A DNA stretch of 64,000 bases from Micropterix aruncella (Eukaryota; Arthropoda; Insecta; Lepidoptera; Micropterigidae). A model generated the notes under the pieces. The model saw only the letters and a program-made list of their open reading frames with translations, searched no databases and had not been told where the DNA came from. The position numbers and the translations under genes are program-made. The stretch is taken from contig OX155963.1 in assembly GCA_944548615.1 (NCBI GenBank), positions 16,887,575 to 16,951,574 on the forward strand, written 5' to 3'. Positions 1 through 11,216 of this stretch are shown here, piece by piece; the first letter of the stretch is position 1, and each line of letters begins with the position of its first letter.

Positions 1-6
1 AATTAC

Positions 7-20
7 ATTGTAGAGAAACA
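7..20. repeat. Target site duplication, left copy, family A copy 1
   Basis: The 14-mer attgtagagaaaca here recurs exactly at 502-515, on either side of the family A repeat at 21-501. A perfect 14-bp direct repeat abutting both ends is read as a target site duplication. Confidence 0.85.
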
Positions 21-501
21 ACGGGAGCTAATGGGTGCCTGTTGCAGTTAGGCCACTAAGACCCATGTGTAAGGTTCGGCCAGACTACAGGGTCAGCACC
101 TATCCGGCAGCCTCCAAGCAGGAGGAAGAGCACGGGTAGGACTCTGGCCTGCGGGTCCAGTTTCCCCTAGCGATCGCCGTTCGGGCGCTCTTAGTCGGTT
201 TGCGCACCATGCGGCGTCATCCAATCGATTGTGAAAGCCGACGGATCACCGATACGTAACCACTCTGGAGATCGGAGTGATAAGTTGCAACTGGAGGTAA
301 GAACGAGAGTGTCGTCCCGCTGGGTCATTAACCTGGTTATCTCCCGGTAATGCGTTGGCTTCTTACGGGCGAATGGCGTAACTAGACAGTGGACTGTTTT
401 CGTCCCAAGTCTTCTACGCTTACCTCACGGGAGACAGAATGATCAAATATCGTTAAAACTTCCTGAGTTGACGGGTTCGCCCGTTATAGTCGACAGCTCT
501 A
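21..501 (-). mobile_element. Family A dispersed repeat, copy 1 (about 480 bp)
   Basis: Reverse-oriented copy of the dominant dispersed repeat. In family orientation it begins near tagagctgtcgac, carries the conserved gggcgaacccgtca block and ends with ccattagctcccgt. It is shorter than the 650-710 bp copies elsewhere and so probably carries an internal deletion. The ends are fixed by a perfect 14-bp duplication (7-20 and 502-515). There are no terminal inverted repeats, no poly(A) tail and no significant ORF. Class unknown; variable-length duplications across copies favour a retroposon. Confidence 0.85.
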
Positions 502-515
502 ATTGTAGAGAAACA

Positions 516-1429
516 TCATATCGTAGGTTGTACGCCTATCCTAGGTTGTAGACTATCGAGTTTAAAAAGAGGTAATCTGTCCTTGTACGATTCAGGATAC
601 AGTATACAGTAATTAATTAATCACGATACAGTAATTAATTAAAATAGACCCCTTTTTTCGAAAAAAAAACAATTATCCGAATTTTTGATTATCTGAATGG
701 GGTCTGGTCCCAATTGATTCAATTAATTGGAGTTCTACGGTATTACTTAAGTACTTGGCAGTACTTAACTAATGATCAATACTTCACTATAGATTATTGG
801 GTAATGACGCTGACATTGGATTGGAATTATCAAGTAATGATGCTGACAAAGAAAAAAACATTAAAAAAATCGATTTCATTTTTTTCACTAAGGCAACTCG
901 TTCGTGTGCTATGCATGCTGACTCCATACATAATTTGAATATGAATGCATACCGACGTTAAGAAACCATTTAAACTTGCAATGTTCATATTAAAATAATG
1001 GCTTCCTAAATCCGTTAGGAATGAAAGTCGATTAATGTAAACATGGGCCAGTCGCACATATTTATCATTTCATCTTATAGAATTATAATACCAAATTGGC
1101 TACTCGAAGCAATAATGTTGCAACATTTCCCTTTACTGTTGGTCGTGATTGATATGTATTATGTTCACTGATATATGAACAGATCTAAGAGAAGACCCAA
1201 ATTGAATAATAACAATACATTATTATTTTGCCTGGTTTTACCTTATTGGAACCTGCTCTGTTTCCATAAACAAATCTGTGTAACTCCTTCTTTGTATGCG
1301 AGCTCCGACGCCCGCATACTAACGCGTTCTCGAGCCGATGCCTATAGCACACCTATAGCGGACGAGGGAATGATTGGATGAACTATCTCTTTCATGCATA
1401 TGGCGGATGCTTGCTTTTCACTTATGGGC
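516..1429. other. AT-rich spacer, no supported gene
   Basis: AT-rich sequence with direct copies of agtaattaatta near 607-640. Short ORFs at 714-938 and 1175-1381 have no recognisable domain and low-complexity composition; I do not call them genes. Confidence 0.6.
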
Positions 1430-1760
1430 TCCATAGACGGTCAAAATTACTTGTCAAGTACGTGATTTTTTCCTGATTGACATGCAATTTTCACTGTTTA
1501 GTTAGAACTAAGCTTGATGGCTTGCCAAGCAAACTACGTGCCTGTCCACAATGATATTTGAAAATTTATAATGTTTCCAATGCTTGTCAAGCACGCTTGA
1601 CCGTCTATAGATTTGCTTAGAAAGCAACTCACAAGTCACACCAATTCACTACCAAACGCTCTATGCTTGACAAGCATACCTGATTTGACATTAAGCCACG
1701 TCAAGCATGCTTGTCAAGCAGGTAAATGTTCGACAAGCAATTTTGACCCTCTAGGGAGTT
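1430..1760. mobile_element. Non-autonomous TIR/hairpin element with cttgacaagc motifs
   Basis: The left end gggctccatagacggtcaaa and the reverse complement of the right end (actccctagagggtcaaaat) match as imperfect inverted repeats of about 30 bp. The interior is full of direct and inverted copies of gcttgacaagc/gcttgtcaagc. Possible short target duplication ttat on both sides. The same end motif and the same palindromes occur in the foldback at 37398-37712, so the two look like one MITE family. No coding capacity. Confidence 0.6.
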
Positions 1761-2672
1761 ATTAACTGGATGCGGTGTATTATGTGTAAACAAGTAAAAT
1801 AAAATTGTACCATTCCGGCATCTAGCTTTAACCAATTCCTGCGTCCATTGTGTTACTAAAGAGCAGATACAGAGGAGTGTGTTCTACTCTGGATTTTAAA
1901 CTGACGTCATTTCCACGCCTTTTTCGATTTAAGGGTCATTCCATTCCGCGGAGTCGCTTACTTACTATGGCTTCAAAAAGACCCATTCCGGCTCACGAGC
2001 GGATCACTCATGGAGCCTCGCGAATGAGCCGCAAGAGCTACTCTTTTTAGTAGCCTACTCTTTTTTTGCTTGTATGATCTCGTGTATCTGACATAGCGAG
2101 GCCACTCACTTCCTACGCAAAGAGTAAACCAGAAACCCGCATTGCCAGCTCATTTTTGATAGAGATTCAAGTATGTCTCCACAATATGGATCCAAAAATT
2201 AATATCTTTAAAAGTAGCTTTTTAAATGCTTTAAATTCATTAGCCATCAGTGTGTTTCTAGAACTTACGTTCGCAACGCGTCAGAGATACTCGTGCATAG
2301 AACATCGGCGAATGCGCAGAGAAAAGACATGCGAAAGTACATAAAGAATCGTTAATTATATTCCATTTTTTGCATTAATGTATGGTATTCTCTAACCTTT
2401 TATTTTTGTCTGTGTATTTTATGAATCCATTATCATCTTTCTTAACTTTTTTTTTGCTATATAATTATTTTAAAATGACAAACTGAGTAAATCGTACTCA
2501 AACTCAGTCTCAAAAACAAAAATATATTGTACATCAGTTGTACACAATACAAGTGCACCTTCGGAGAACGACAGCAACTTCTGATGCCATATACATATAC
2601 GTTGCATAGGTGGGACAAGTATTCACATCAACGTGGAAGCGTTGCCTCGTATACGTTGTGTACGTGGGATCC
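1761..2672. other. Spacer, no supported gene
   Basis: No domain, RNA gene or clear repeat recognised. Short ORFs (1850-2050, 2156-2344, 2527-2733) show no family signature. Confidence 0.5.
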
Positions 2673-2675
2673 TAA

Positions 2676-3361
2676 CGCCCGGTTTAGACACGGCGATTAC
2701 AGCGCGGTTCCCGCGCGGGTCTTATTTCCATAGACGTCCAAATAATCGTTCAGACGTAATCGCGCGGTTCGTCAAACCGCGCGATAAACGCCAGAAAATT
2801 GTCCGCCAGAAAATTGAATCGCGCGGCGCCCTCGCGATTCTGTTACTATGGAGCCCCAGGAGAGCGTTCAGTTGCGTTGCGGGAACCGCGCGGTTCGGAC
2901 GTCGTGAGACCACGAGTTCGCAATGGATCGCTTCGACACTGAATTTTTCATTATGGAGTGGATAAAAGACCTGCAATATTGGATCACACGCTTGGCCTCA
3001 TATGGGTTTAAGAAGTTGAGATATCTTCCCTGACCAATTCAATTAGTTCGTTAACATATTTTAATGAGTTTCTTAAATAATCCATGATTTTTTTCTAAAT
3101 ATTTTTAATTTGGGATATAAGGATACGAATTGGCCATTTCGAATCGATTACTTAATATTGGATGCACCATACCGCCTTCTCTTTTATTTTTGAGCAACAT
3201 CAAATATAATTGCTTCTTCGACCTCGATCTTTAGGCTGACTACTCCGATATCCTCACGCCAACCGCTCACTAACCGCTCGCTATCTGAACACATAACGAA
3301 ATTTTGCGGTTCAAACCGCACGATTTGCAATCGCGCGGTTCCTGCGTGTCTGAACAAGCCC
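2676..3361. mobile_element. Probable PIF/Harbinger-type MITE, GC-rich TIR
   Basis: Left end cgcccggtttagacacggcg and reverse-complemented right end gggcttgttcagacacgcag are imperfect inverted repeats, and the flanks carry taa on both sides (2673-2675 and 3362-3364). Three-base TWA duplications are typical of PIF/Harbinger. Internally the motif gcgcggttc and its complement recur many times (2760-2900 and 3320-3345), so the element can fold extensively. No transposase. ORFs at 2633-2965 and 2722-2976 are by-products of this GC-rich repeat. Confidence 0.5.
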
Positions 3362-3364
3362 TAA

Positions 3365-4867
3365 ATGTCTCCACGAGATACTCATTATCTCAAATCCAAA
3401 CATTCCGCCGAACTCAGCAAAGATTCCTGGCTTGATGTCTTTCATAAAAAACAAAAGCTCGGAGCCTAAATTCGGCGACTTATAAAATTACTTCAATTAC
3501 AAGGCGATGTTTTACCCTCTATATTGGCTGGGTGACGACCAACAGAGCGGGCCGGGCCGAGATAAAAGCGAGTGAAACGTTATTAAATGTAAACAGGGTC
3601 GATATAGTAATAAAACAGAGAGTGGGAGAGATCGGGGAAGACCCGCATCACTTTTAAGCCCTGTGCACACCGTGCGAGGACAAGAAGCGAGGGCGCTGAC
3701 TAAAGAACGAGATGCTATATTCTAGACTGGATATTCTAGCACAGTAGCGAGCGTTAAAATAGCTGCACAAAAACGTACGCAAAATGGCAGAAGTCGGACG
3801 AAATTCCAAAAAAAAAAAAATACAAGGCAACTTATAAATTATTGATAGCCCACAAACCAGGGATTTCAAATCCAATTTAGTCATCATAACCACCATCATT
3901 TATTAATTCCGAGCATACAATTTATGACCTAATAGTGCAAGAAAACAATATCAGTACGTTAGAAAAGTCGCAAGATATACAATATTCTTATTGTTTTAAG
4001 TACCAGCTAACAATCATAACAGTAATTCGGCATGGAATGTATTGTAGAGACTACGTTACATTATTTTCATCGCCAACAGCAATTCATATTTTCCCGCCTG
4101 CGGTGTTACCACTGAAATTTTATATATTAAAATTGTATATTTTTAAATTTTGTATATAATATATACATTTTTCTATGTGATAATATAGGGGTCGTATCAC
4201 GCACGTTCGTATAAGTAGGGCGGTTAAAATAAATTGTAAAATAAAAATAATTCTATCATTTATCCATGAAAGGGCTGACACCCAATAAACATTTTCAGCG
4301 AATAAATATTTTGTTTAAAAATATACTCGCGCATCGTGTAAAAGAACGTAGTAAAAAACAAACCTGGTAATCAGAAAAATCTTCAGCACATCTGATATAA
4401 GTGCACGTCAAACGCGTACCGTGTAGACCAGGCTTTATTCGCAAAAAATCATCGGTTAACTTGGGCCGTAGAGCGACTTTTGCCTGCCAAGGTTTTTGGG
4501 GTATCCGTGCGGTATTAAATTAGAATCTAATCTAGCGAACTGACGCAGGGATAATGCTACGCGTTTTATTAACATATTTCAACCCCCGCTGACTCACAAA
4601 TACAGCCAGTTATAAAAACATGAGAATTTCATTTACTGAGGTTGAACACAAATTTAGAAAGAATGTATATGCCGTTGGTAAACCATATTGGGGGTTATTT
4701 TGTAATGCAAAGCAGGCGTTTTGTGGTATTTTCAATTCGTAATTACATGTAAGCAAGTCTGCAAGATAGAACATAAATAAGATGGTTAGAGATTTTATGA
4801 AGGAAAGTATCTATCTACTTTTAAATATGTGCTATATGTACGATTCTTAGCAGTAGTCACAAACTAA
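3365..4867. other. AT-rich spacer, no supported gene
   Basis: No recognisable gene or RNA. Short ORFs (3654-3899 minus, 3935-4159 plus) have compositions expected of random AT-rich DNA. Confidence 0.5.
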
Positions 4868-5560
4868 AAAAAAATGTGTCACCCCAACACTTTACCGGCA
4901 AGTAGCCAAGGGCTGATGTCATCTGAATATGAATTTCATTAATAAAATCGGGGAGCGCCCTCTTCGGCCGGCGGTCGAAACAGGTTGGGTTCAATTACGA
5001 CGCCTCAGGCAGCGCGATTCGTTTCTCGGCTCGCTTCGGGCGGCTTGGCGTTAGAATTTAAATAAAATGTATGACGGGATTAAAATATTATTAGTGTAGC
5101 TTGTATATGAGATATTCCAATTTCACAACGTAATTTCGGTTGGCACAAGGCATCTGTGTACCGAATTTCAAGTCTCTAACTGCAATATTTCAAGATTGAA
5201 GTATAACTAGCGCGCCCTCTGGTGGACCGATTTCAACTACAACCTGTTGAACTCTTGCCACGACCGAATGATGCCTGCATGCCAAATTTCAGCTCAATCG
5301 GATGAAGCGTTTTTCGTACGTAATTTCGTTTCAACAAGGCATCTTGTGTACCGAATTTCAAATTTTTAACTGCAATATTTCGAAATTGAAGTACGACTAG
5401 CGCGCCCTCTGGTAGACCGATTTCAACTACAATAATGTTACAATGTACGCTAACTTTCCATAAAATGCACACTAAATTCTGTACGCCTTCCACAATTGAC
5501 AATAAGTTTAAAAAACGTGTCACTTGTGTCACCCCAAGACTTTCCCGTCAAGCAGACAAT
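4868..5560 (-). repeat. Family B dispersed repeat, copy 1, with internal duplication
   Basis: Reverse copy of a repeat seen also near 20785, 32545, 44400 and 54520. Shared marks are the gtgtcaccccaag end, the block ggcatgcaggcatcatttgg (here inverted) and the cgcgccctctgg block. The segment around 5140-5270 is repeated at about 5320-5440, so part of the element is duplicated in tandem. The ORF at 5233-5532 lies inside the repeat and is not a gene. Class unknown. Confidence 0.7.
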
Positions 5561-5800
5561 CCCCCCATTCCTCGCGCGCCAAAACCTTAACCCTCAATCT
5601 CTCCCCCCCCTCCCCTCCAATTACCCTCCCAACGCTACCGCCCGCAACGCCGCACCACCGACCCCCCCCCCCTCCCAGATCCCCCTCGCCCAGATCACCC
5701 TCCCCACCACCAAACAAACTCCCTTCCCCCCAAACTGTAACGCTCCTCTCTCCAAACCTTCCACACCCCCAAACACCACCCCCCAAAACCCCTTTTGCAT
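5561..5800. repeat. C-rich low-complexity tract
   Basis: Strongly strand-asymmetric tract of C runs broken by T and A. Overlapping ORFs on both strands here (5496-5838, 5529-5809) encode Pro/Ser/Thr or Gly-rich low complexity and are artefacts of the composition. Confidence 0.8.
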
Positions 5801-5970
5801 CCTTAACACTTGGGTATCTATTTATTAAAGCTTTCTAGATAAACCGGGATAAGAACCCACGGAATAAGAATAATATCGGAGGAAAAATAATATTTTCGTC
5901 CGGAACTTTATAAATACATCCTGAGTATTTGGTCTATTTTCTTCGAAGTTAAAGCATTATAGATAAATAG

Positions 5971-6632
5971 GTGGTCAACTACAACGGGCGAACCCGTCAC
6001 CTAAGGAAGTTTTACGATTAGTCGTTCTATCTCTCTGGAGTGAGCGCAGAAGACTTGGACAAAACAGTCCACCGTCAAGCTCCGCCACATTCCCGTAAGA
6101 GGCCAACGCCTTAACCGCGAGATAGCCAGAAGTGTTACCCAGCGGGCTTACACTCAAGCCCTTACTTCCAATTGCGACCAGATTACTCCAATCTCTCGAT
6201 TGGTTACGAGTTCGAGGTCGCTTGCGCGGTCCTCTTCCTTACGAAGCGGTGAAACGGTGTATACCGAATCTTTCGCGGACCACGCCATCCTTTGCCCGGC
6301 TGTTTACCCAGGATCGGGTAGCCGATGGTCGTTTCAAGAGCAGTCGCCGTAAGGTCTGCAGACACCCCCGCTCTATAGGAACCAGTACTGCTTTCAGACT
6401 CCTCCGACTGTTAGTCAGAGTGCACAATCGATTGGCTTACGCCGCACGGTGCGCAGACCGTCCAGGAGCGACAGAAGGTTGATTCGTAGGGAAAACTAGC
6501 CATAAGGCCAGAGTCCTACCCGGGCTCGCACTTCATGCGTGGAGGCCGCCGGATGGGTGTTGACCCGTGAGTGTGACCAACCCTGAACAGAATGGGTCTT
6601 CGTGGCCAACTCAGCAAGGGCCCATTACCTCC
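5971..6632 (+). mobile_element. Family A dispersed repeat, copy 2 (near full length)
   Basis: Near full-length forward copy. It starts gtggtcaactac, carries gggcgaacccgtca, and ends at gggcccattacctcc. It closely matches copies at 45914-46589 and 40292-40874 (same subfamily). An open frame at 6132-6482 is shared by those copies, but I have no evidence it is translated. It sits within or next to family B sequence, which continues at 6690. No clear target duplication found. Confidence 0.8.
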
Positions 6633-6689
6633 TAGAGACACTAAGATCATTTCATAAAGGAGATTTTTTCCTAGAGAGACTAAGATCTA

Positions 6690-6835
6690 ATGGACCTATT
6701 TCAACCACAATCTTTTCAACTCCTGCCATGACCAAATGATGCCTACGTGCTAAATTTCAGCTCAATCGGATGAAGCGTTTGGGCTCTATCGTGGAGAAAT
6801 ACACACAGACATACAGACACACAAAAGTGCGTTCG
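6690..6835 (-). repeat. Family B fragment
   Basis: Contains the inverted block catgccaaatttcagctcaa (with changes) and a tail of acacagacatacagacacac. It is the continuation of a family B repeat in the same orientation as the copy at 4868-5560, perhaps separated from it by the family A insertion. Confidence 0.65.
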
Positions 6836-7276
6836 CAATACTCTCCTTTGCCAGATAAGTAAAAATAAATCCTTTTCGTTCCATGTATAATTTTACTTTC
6901 TTCTTGATATTTCGTATTATCCGGTTTACTACGAAAATTTGTCGTACAAAATGTCTCAAGTACTTTTTGGCGTTAGCGTTTTGAGCGGTCTCCGCTCCAC
7001 TCGTATTAGTGTCACGTTAAATTGACCTCTGCGAACGATCATGTTCATAATATGATACTCGTATGCTTCGCACGCAACATCTAATGCGAAGCGAAATCGG
7101 AACACTTTTCCCCAGAACTACGTGCTTGCTAATCGTTCGTAATCGACACACGAAAGTGGCCCTCCGGTACGACTCAACCCGCAAAGAATAATATTATTTT
7201 CCGAACAATGCAACTAGGTCTTTGTGACATATTGTTAAAGAATGCTAAGATATGCTTGCTAATGCCATTGTCAATC

Positions 7277-7354
7277 TACATCATATTTACATATCATATC
7301 ATATCATCATTATCATCATCATTATCATCATCACCATCATTATCATATCATATC
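7277..7354. repeat. Microsatellite (atatc)n/(atcatt)n next to family A
   Basis: Degenerate tandem repeats of atatc and atcattatc. The matching pentanucleotide follows the other end of the same family A copy at 11791-11813, so the element either landed in, or is bounded by, this microsatellite. Confidence 0.8.
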
Positions 7355-7451
7355 GGGAGTTAATGGGCCCTTGCTGAGTTGGCCACGAAGACCCATTCTG
7401 TTCAGGGTTGGTCGCACTCACGGGTCAACACTTATCCGACGGCCTCCACGC
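7355..7451 (-). mobile_element. Family A copy 3, first segment (split by later insertions)
   Basis: Carries the family A 3' end in reverse: gggagttaatgggcccttg through ggcctccacgc. The sequence stops abruptly at 7451, and the next family A position resumes at 11217 (ttgaagtacgagcctggg). The two pieces are halves of one copy interrupted by about 3.76 kb of later insertions. Confidence 0.8.
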
Positions 7452-7677
7452 TGTGACGAACTACTCGTCACGGGAATTTACTTCTTTAAAATATAATAGT
7501 AAAACTCCGATATAATTCACTTTACACTTCGCCACAATTTAATCGGCACATAAATGAATTATCTTGACTTCCAACCGTTGCCATAATCGCATCATGCGAT
7601 ACAACAACGCACACCCCTAGTCGGATTCGCGGCAAAAAAATTGCCAGACGACTAAATTCAAAACAAGCATTGACCCA

Positions 7678-9297
7678 TTGATTAAATCAACATCCATTCA
7701 TAACATTAGACAACGAGTGAGACCACCTATCACACAATTTAATTTCACGGCCACAACGCCATACGAACTACGACGCATCATCAAAAAAATACAAACTAAT
7801 GCGACTGGGTGCGACAATTTAAATATTGCACTTATCAGCCCAATTATTGAGCCAATTCTTTCAGTTCTCACTCACATCATTAACTTCTCTTTCACAAATC
7901 GTAGCTTCCCTACTCTTTGGAAACGGGCCTTTATCATCGCCTTACCTAAAACATCTTCACCTCTGCTGCCCAAAGACTATAGGCCAATTTCTATATTGCC
8001 TATTTTCTCGAAGGTTATAGAACGCGTCGCATACATTCAACTAAACCACTTTCTTGTCTCTCATGGACTACTTAATTCTCTCCAATCCGGTTTTCGCCCT
8101 GGTCACAGCACTACCTCAGCTCTGGTCAAAGTCACCGATGACATTAGATGCGCTATGGACAATAGAAAACTCACAATTCTCACACTCTTAGATTTCAGTA
8201 GCGCATTTAATACGGTCGATTTTGATCTATTGCTGGAGCGGTTGCACTCTCTCAAAATCTCAGATGATGCAGTAATGTGGTTTGACTCTTATCTGAAGGG
8301 GCGCCGACAGTGTGTTAAATCAGCCGACACTTCCACCGATCTGATCGACCTTACTGCCGGCGTACCCCAGGGAGGAGTCCTTTCCCCTCTTCTCTTCTCT
8401 ATATTTATCAGCCCCATAACCGAGAACCTTACCACCTCGTATCACCTTTACGCTGATGATCTACAAGTTTATATCCACACAAAACCGGACGATATTGACT
8501 CTGCCATACTTGATATGAACTCGTCTCTTGCCCATATATCTTCTTGGGCTAAAAGTCATGGCATTGTCTTAAATCCTACTAAGACCCAATCAATTATAAT
8601 TGGCAGTCAACAATTACTGTCTCCTATTTCTCTATCATCTTTACGTCAAGTAGAAATCGAGGGCAACGTCATTGGGTATTCTAAAGTTGTAAAGAATTTA
8701 GGCATACTCGTGGACGAGACATTTTCTTGGCAAGCACAAGTCAACGAAGTAAGCAGGCGAATATATAATGGCTTTCATAGCCTTCGGAGGTTGCAGAGAT
8801 TCCTACCTGTAAGCACTAAGCAAACCATAATTCAAAGTCTTCTCCTGCCGTTACTAGACTATGCCGATGTCGCATATTTGGATCTCACCGAAAACAGACT
8901 GGATAAACTTGAGCGCCTACAGAACGTTTGCATAAGGTACATATTCAATCTGAGGAAGTATGACCATGTTTCCGAGTACCGATCAAAATTGCAATGGCTT
9001 CGTATACGGGACCGGAGAAATTTGCATATTCTTTCACTTCTATATAATGTCCTACACAATCCTACATCTCCCTCCTACCTCAACGAGGCTTTTACCGGAT
9101 TAGGAAGTCATGGTCTCCCACTTCGTTCAAGTCAGAATAATATCCTACGTATCCCAAAACACAATACCACTTTTTTTTCCTACTCCTTCTCCGTACATGC
9201 AGCTCGACTGTGGAATCAGCTTCCTTTAACTATTCGAGGCGCTAGCTCGCTGTTCACCTTTAAGCAATCATTGAAAAAGCACTTCCTTTCACAATAA
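7678..9297 (+). pseudogene. LINE reverse transcriptase (CR1/L2-like), N-terminally truncated
   Basis: A 539-codon open frame encoding the reverse transcriptase domain of a non-LTR retrotransposon, which would copy element RNA at a nicked target. Visible motifs in order: a GCDN-like segment near residue 43, KDYRPISIL near 100, SGFRPGHSTTSAL near 136-148, LLDFSSAFNTV near 167, AGVPQGGVLSPLLF near 228, the catalytic YADD near 257-260, and a C-terminal WNQLP segment typical of CR1, L2 and Rex1 elements. The endonuclease domain is missing. The frame has no true ATG at its start and is open upstream to the truncation at 7665. The body is uninterrupted, so the insertion is fairly young although dead on arrival. 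The clade cannot be fixed without alignment. Confidence 0.9.
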
Positions 9298-9591
9298 ATA
9301 TTAATCATAAATTCTAACCTTTCCGTTATCCCCTCCCTTTCCTTACCTTATTTTGGCAGTTTATTTATTTACTTATTTATTTATTTATTTATTTGTTAAT
9401 ATATCAAAATATGTATGTATATACATATACATACATATAATATGTCAAACTCAAAAATTTATTTATATATTTACATTGTACTTTAGATACACACACAATG
9501 TATATTATATGCTATAATTTCAAATTTAATTTTAGGCTATAATTTGTTGCCTACTCTTCTTTTCACACCAGCATGTTGGTTGACTGGAAGA

Positions 9592-9612
9592 TATTGCTGT
9601 AGTGTAGCAATA
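9592..9612 (+). other. Conserved 3' UTR hairpin of the LINE
   Basis: tattgct, a 7-nt loop and agcaata form a 7-bp stem. The equivalent position in another LINE 3' end (33250-33269) has tattgcc, a 6-nt loop and ggcaata. The last pair changes T-A to C-G on both arms together, which supports a conserved RNA stem. Many LINE reverse transcriptases recognise a 3' stem-loop, so a template-recognition role is a fair inference. Confidence 0.6.
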
Positions 9613-9656
9613 AGTCCGCCATTGTACCTTATTTTATTGTGCAATAAAGAGATTTT

Positions 9657-9708
9657 CATTCATTCATTCATTCATTCATTCATTCATTCATTCATTCATT
9701 CATTCATT
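9657..9708. repeat. (CATT)n tail of the LINE
   Basis: About 13 perfect cattcatt units after the aataaagag signal. This is the LINE 3' tail. The Phe-Ile-His-Ser repeat ORF here (9544-9864) is an artefact. Confidence 0.9.
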
Positions 9709-11216
9709 CAAAACCGACCGGATCGGGCGTTCAGTTTTATACCCTCTCTTAGTTTTGAACCGCGGAACGAAGCGGAAGTGCTCGCGGCCGCTGGGAGTCA
9801 AACCCCCAGCGGGCCACATTTTCTTGCAAAGCGGAGCCGCAGTGACACGTATAAGTTCGTCTGAAATTCAATAGTTTTACCGGGCAATATCAGTGCGCAA
9901 ATCCCGCAGTCGAGCCGCAACGAACCCCAGCCTCCGAGGGACCTACCTTCCATATCAGGCGAGTTTTTAGGGTTCACGTTTTTCTGACTCCCCAAACTTT
10001 AATACCCCAGAGTTCAGCTAATGAGTATTATATTTCATATTAAACAATCTAATCAATCAAATCTAGTGCTAGAGCGCTCTCTATAGTTCGCCTTAGGGCG
10101 TTTCCCGTTCAATCGTCAATTGACACATTATTCAACCTAGCCGAGCGCGAGAAAGAATCCAAGGATTCGGCGCGTAGTTCCCGTGAAACCGTGGGGCGAT
10201 TCAGAGAACGCGCTCCCTAGTAGTCGGCGGCCTACAGACCGACGTAACGCAAGCCCCGCGCGCCGGCGGTTGTTGAAGGTTCTCACCTTTTCAAAGGCCC
10301 CCTTTATATAAAAACTATAAAAGCACATCGATAGAGGTGTTCCCAAATCTATTCCGAGATCCCCATATCAACCCATAAGCGCGGACCTACCCTGAGTTTG
10401 GCGACCTACCTACCGTCACTTTCCACGCACGCCCCCGGCGATTCCTCCGCTCTGAAGGGCTTGCAAAGGTACTAGAAGGCCTCCCGAATATATTTCGCAT
10501 ACTTAAATCAAAAATGTTTTCCTAATAAAAGCTGTAATTTACGAGTAATAAATCTTGTATCGTACTTTGAATCTTTCTTTTTTAAAAGGGTTAAACTCTC
10601 GCACACGGAGAGAAATTCTATTACTGCTTTACGATAAAAAATGGTGCAAGGTCAAATTAGCAACGTACGAAAGTAACTGCTCCGAATCGGCGCGAAGTTC
10701 GCCGCTACACATCGGCGCAGAAACCGCCGCGCAGCGATCTGACAGCTCGGATCGCGCGCGACTTCACAGCGGTCGTATATCTACTTTATCTTTCAGGTTC
10801 AGCGATAAGCCACAGTAAGTACGCCTTATATCCCTATTTTATTACTTTTCCACTTTGTTTTCCATAATCTTACCTTTTTTCACAATAGAAGCAAGGCTGT
10901 CCTTCTCCTCCAGAAGCTCTCCTTTTCCCGCGCAGGATTCCTTGGGTTTACCACGACCCCTTCCACTGAGCAGTCGCGGTCCCAGGTACTGTTGCGCATC
11001 CCCTTCTGCGGCGTTCAAGGTCAGGCAGCGGCCACGCCTGCTTTTTCTCGTAGCGACCCGAACCCCCAATCATCCAGGATTTCCGTGGTGGCGCCTACAC
11101 TCACACATCACGAAACCATTTCACCTTCTTTTCCACGGCAATCCTAAATTCCATGAAAGATATTTTTCCCATGACCTAACAACAGGCTTTTCCTTAATCG
11201 GGTAACATTACAACGC

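Larger units (their letters stand above)
7665..9714 (+). mobile_element. 5'-truncated CR1/L2-like LINE with (CATT)n tail
   Basis: Contains a reverse transcriptase frame (7678-9297), a 3' UTR with a (ttta)n stretch near 9360-9396, a conserved short hairpin at 9592-9612, the sequence aataaagag and a (catt)n tail at about 9657-9708. The 8-mer ttcaaaac is found at 7657-7664 and 9707-9714 and marks the target duplication, so the insertion is truncated at 7665 within the linker between endonuclease and reverse transcriptase. The host sequence is the probable LTR at 7452-11212. Confidence 0.8.
7452..11212. mobile_element. Probable solo LTR (about 1.7 kb without its nested LINE)
   Basis: The insertion begins tgtgacga and ends attaca, giving TG...CA termini, and is flanked by acgc on both sides (7448-7451 and 11213-11216), as expected of an LTR retrotransposon footprint. 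Subtracting the nested LINE (7665-9714) leaves about 1.71 kb. Consistent with an LTR, there is a TATA-like stretch near 10304 followed by two aataaa signals (10523 and 10547). No second copy of the start is seen and no gag or pol remains, so a solo LTR is inferred. The start holds a 7-bp inverted repeat (gtgacga/tcgtcac). A DNA transposon with similar ends is not excluded. Confidence 0.5.

Noticed and set aside
5496..5838. Overlapping Pro-rich and Gly-rich ORFs
   Set aside because: C-rich low-complexity tract lacks stops in several frames; no domain.
9544..9864. ORF with Phe-Ile-His-Ser repeats
   Set aside because: Translation of the (CATT)n tail of a LINE.
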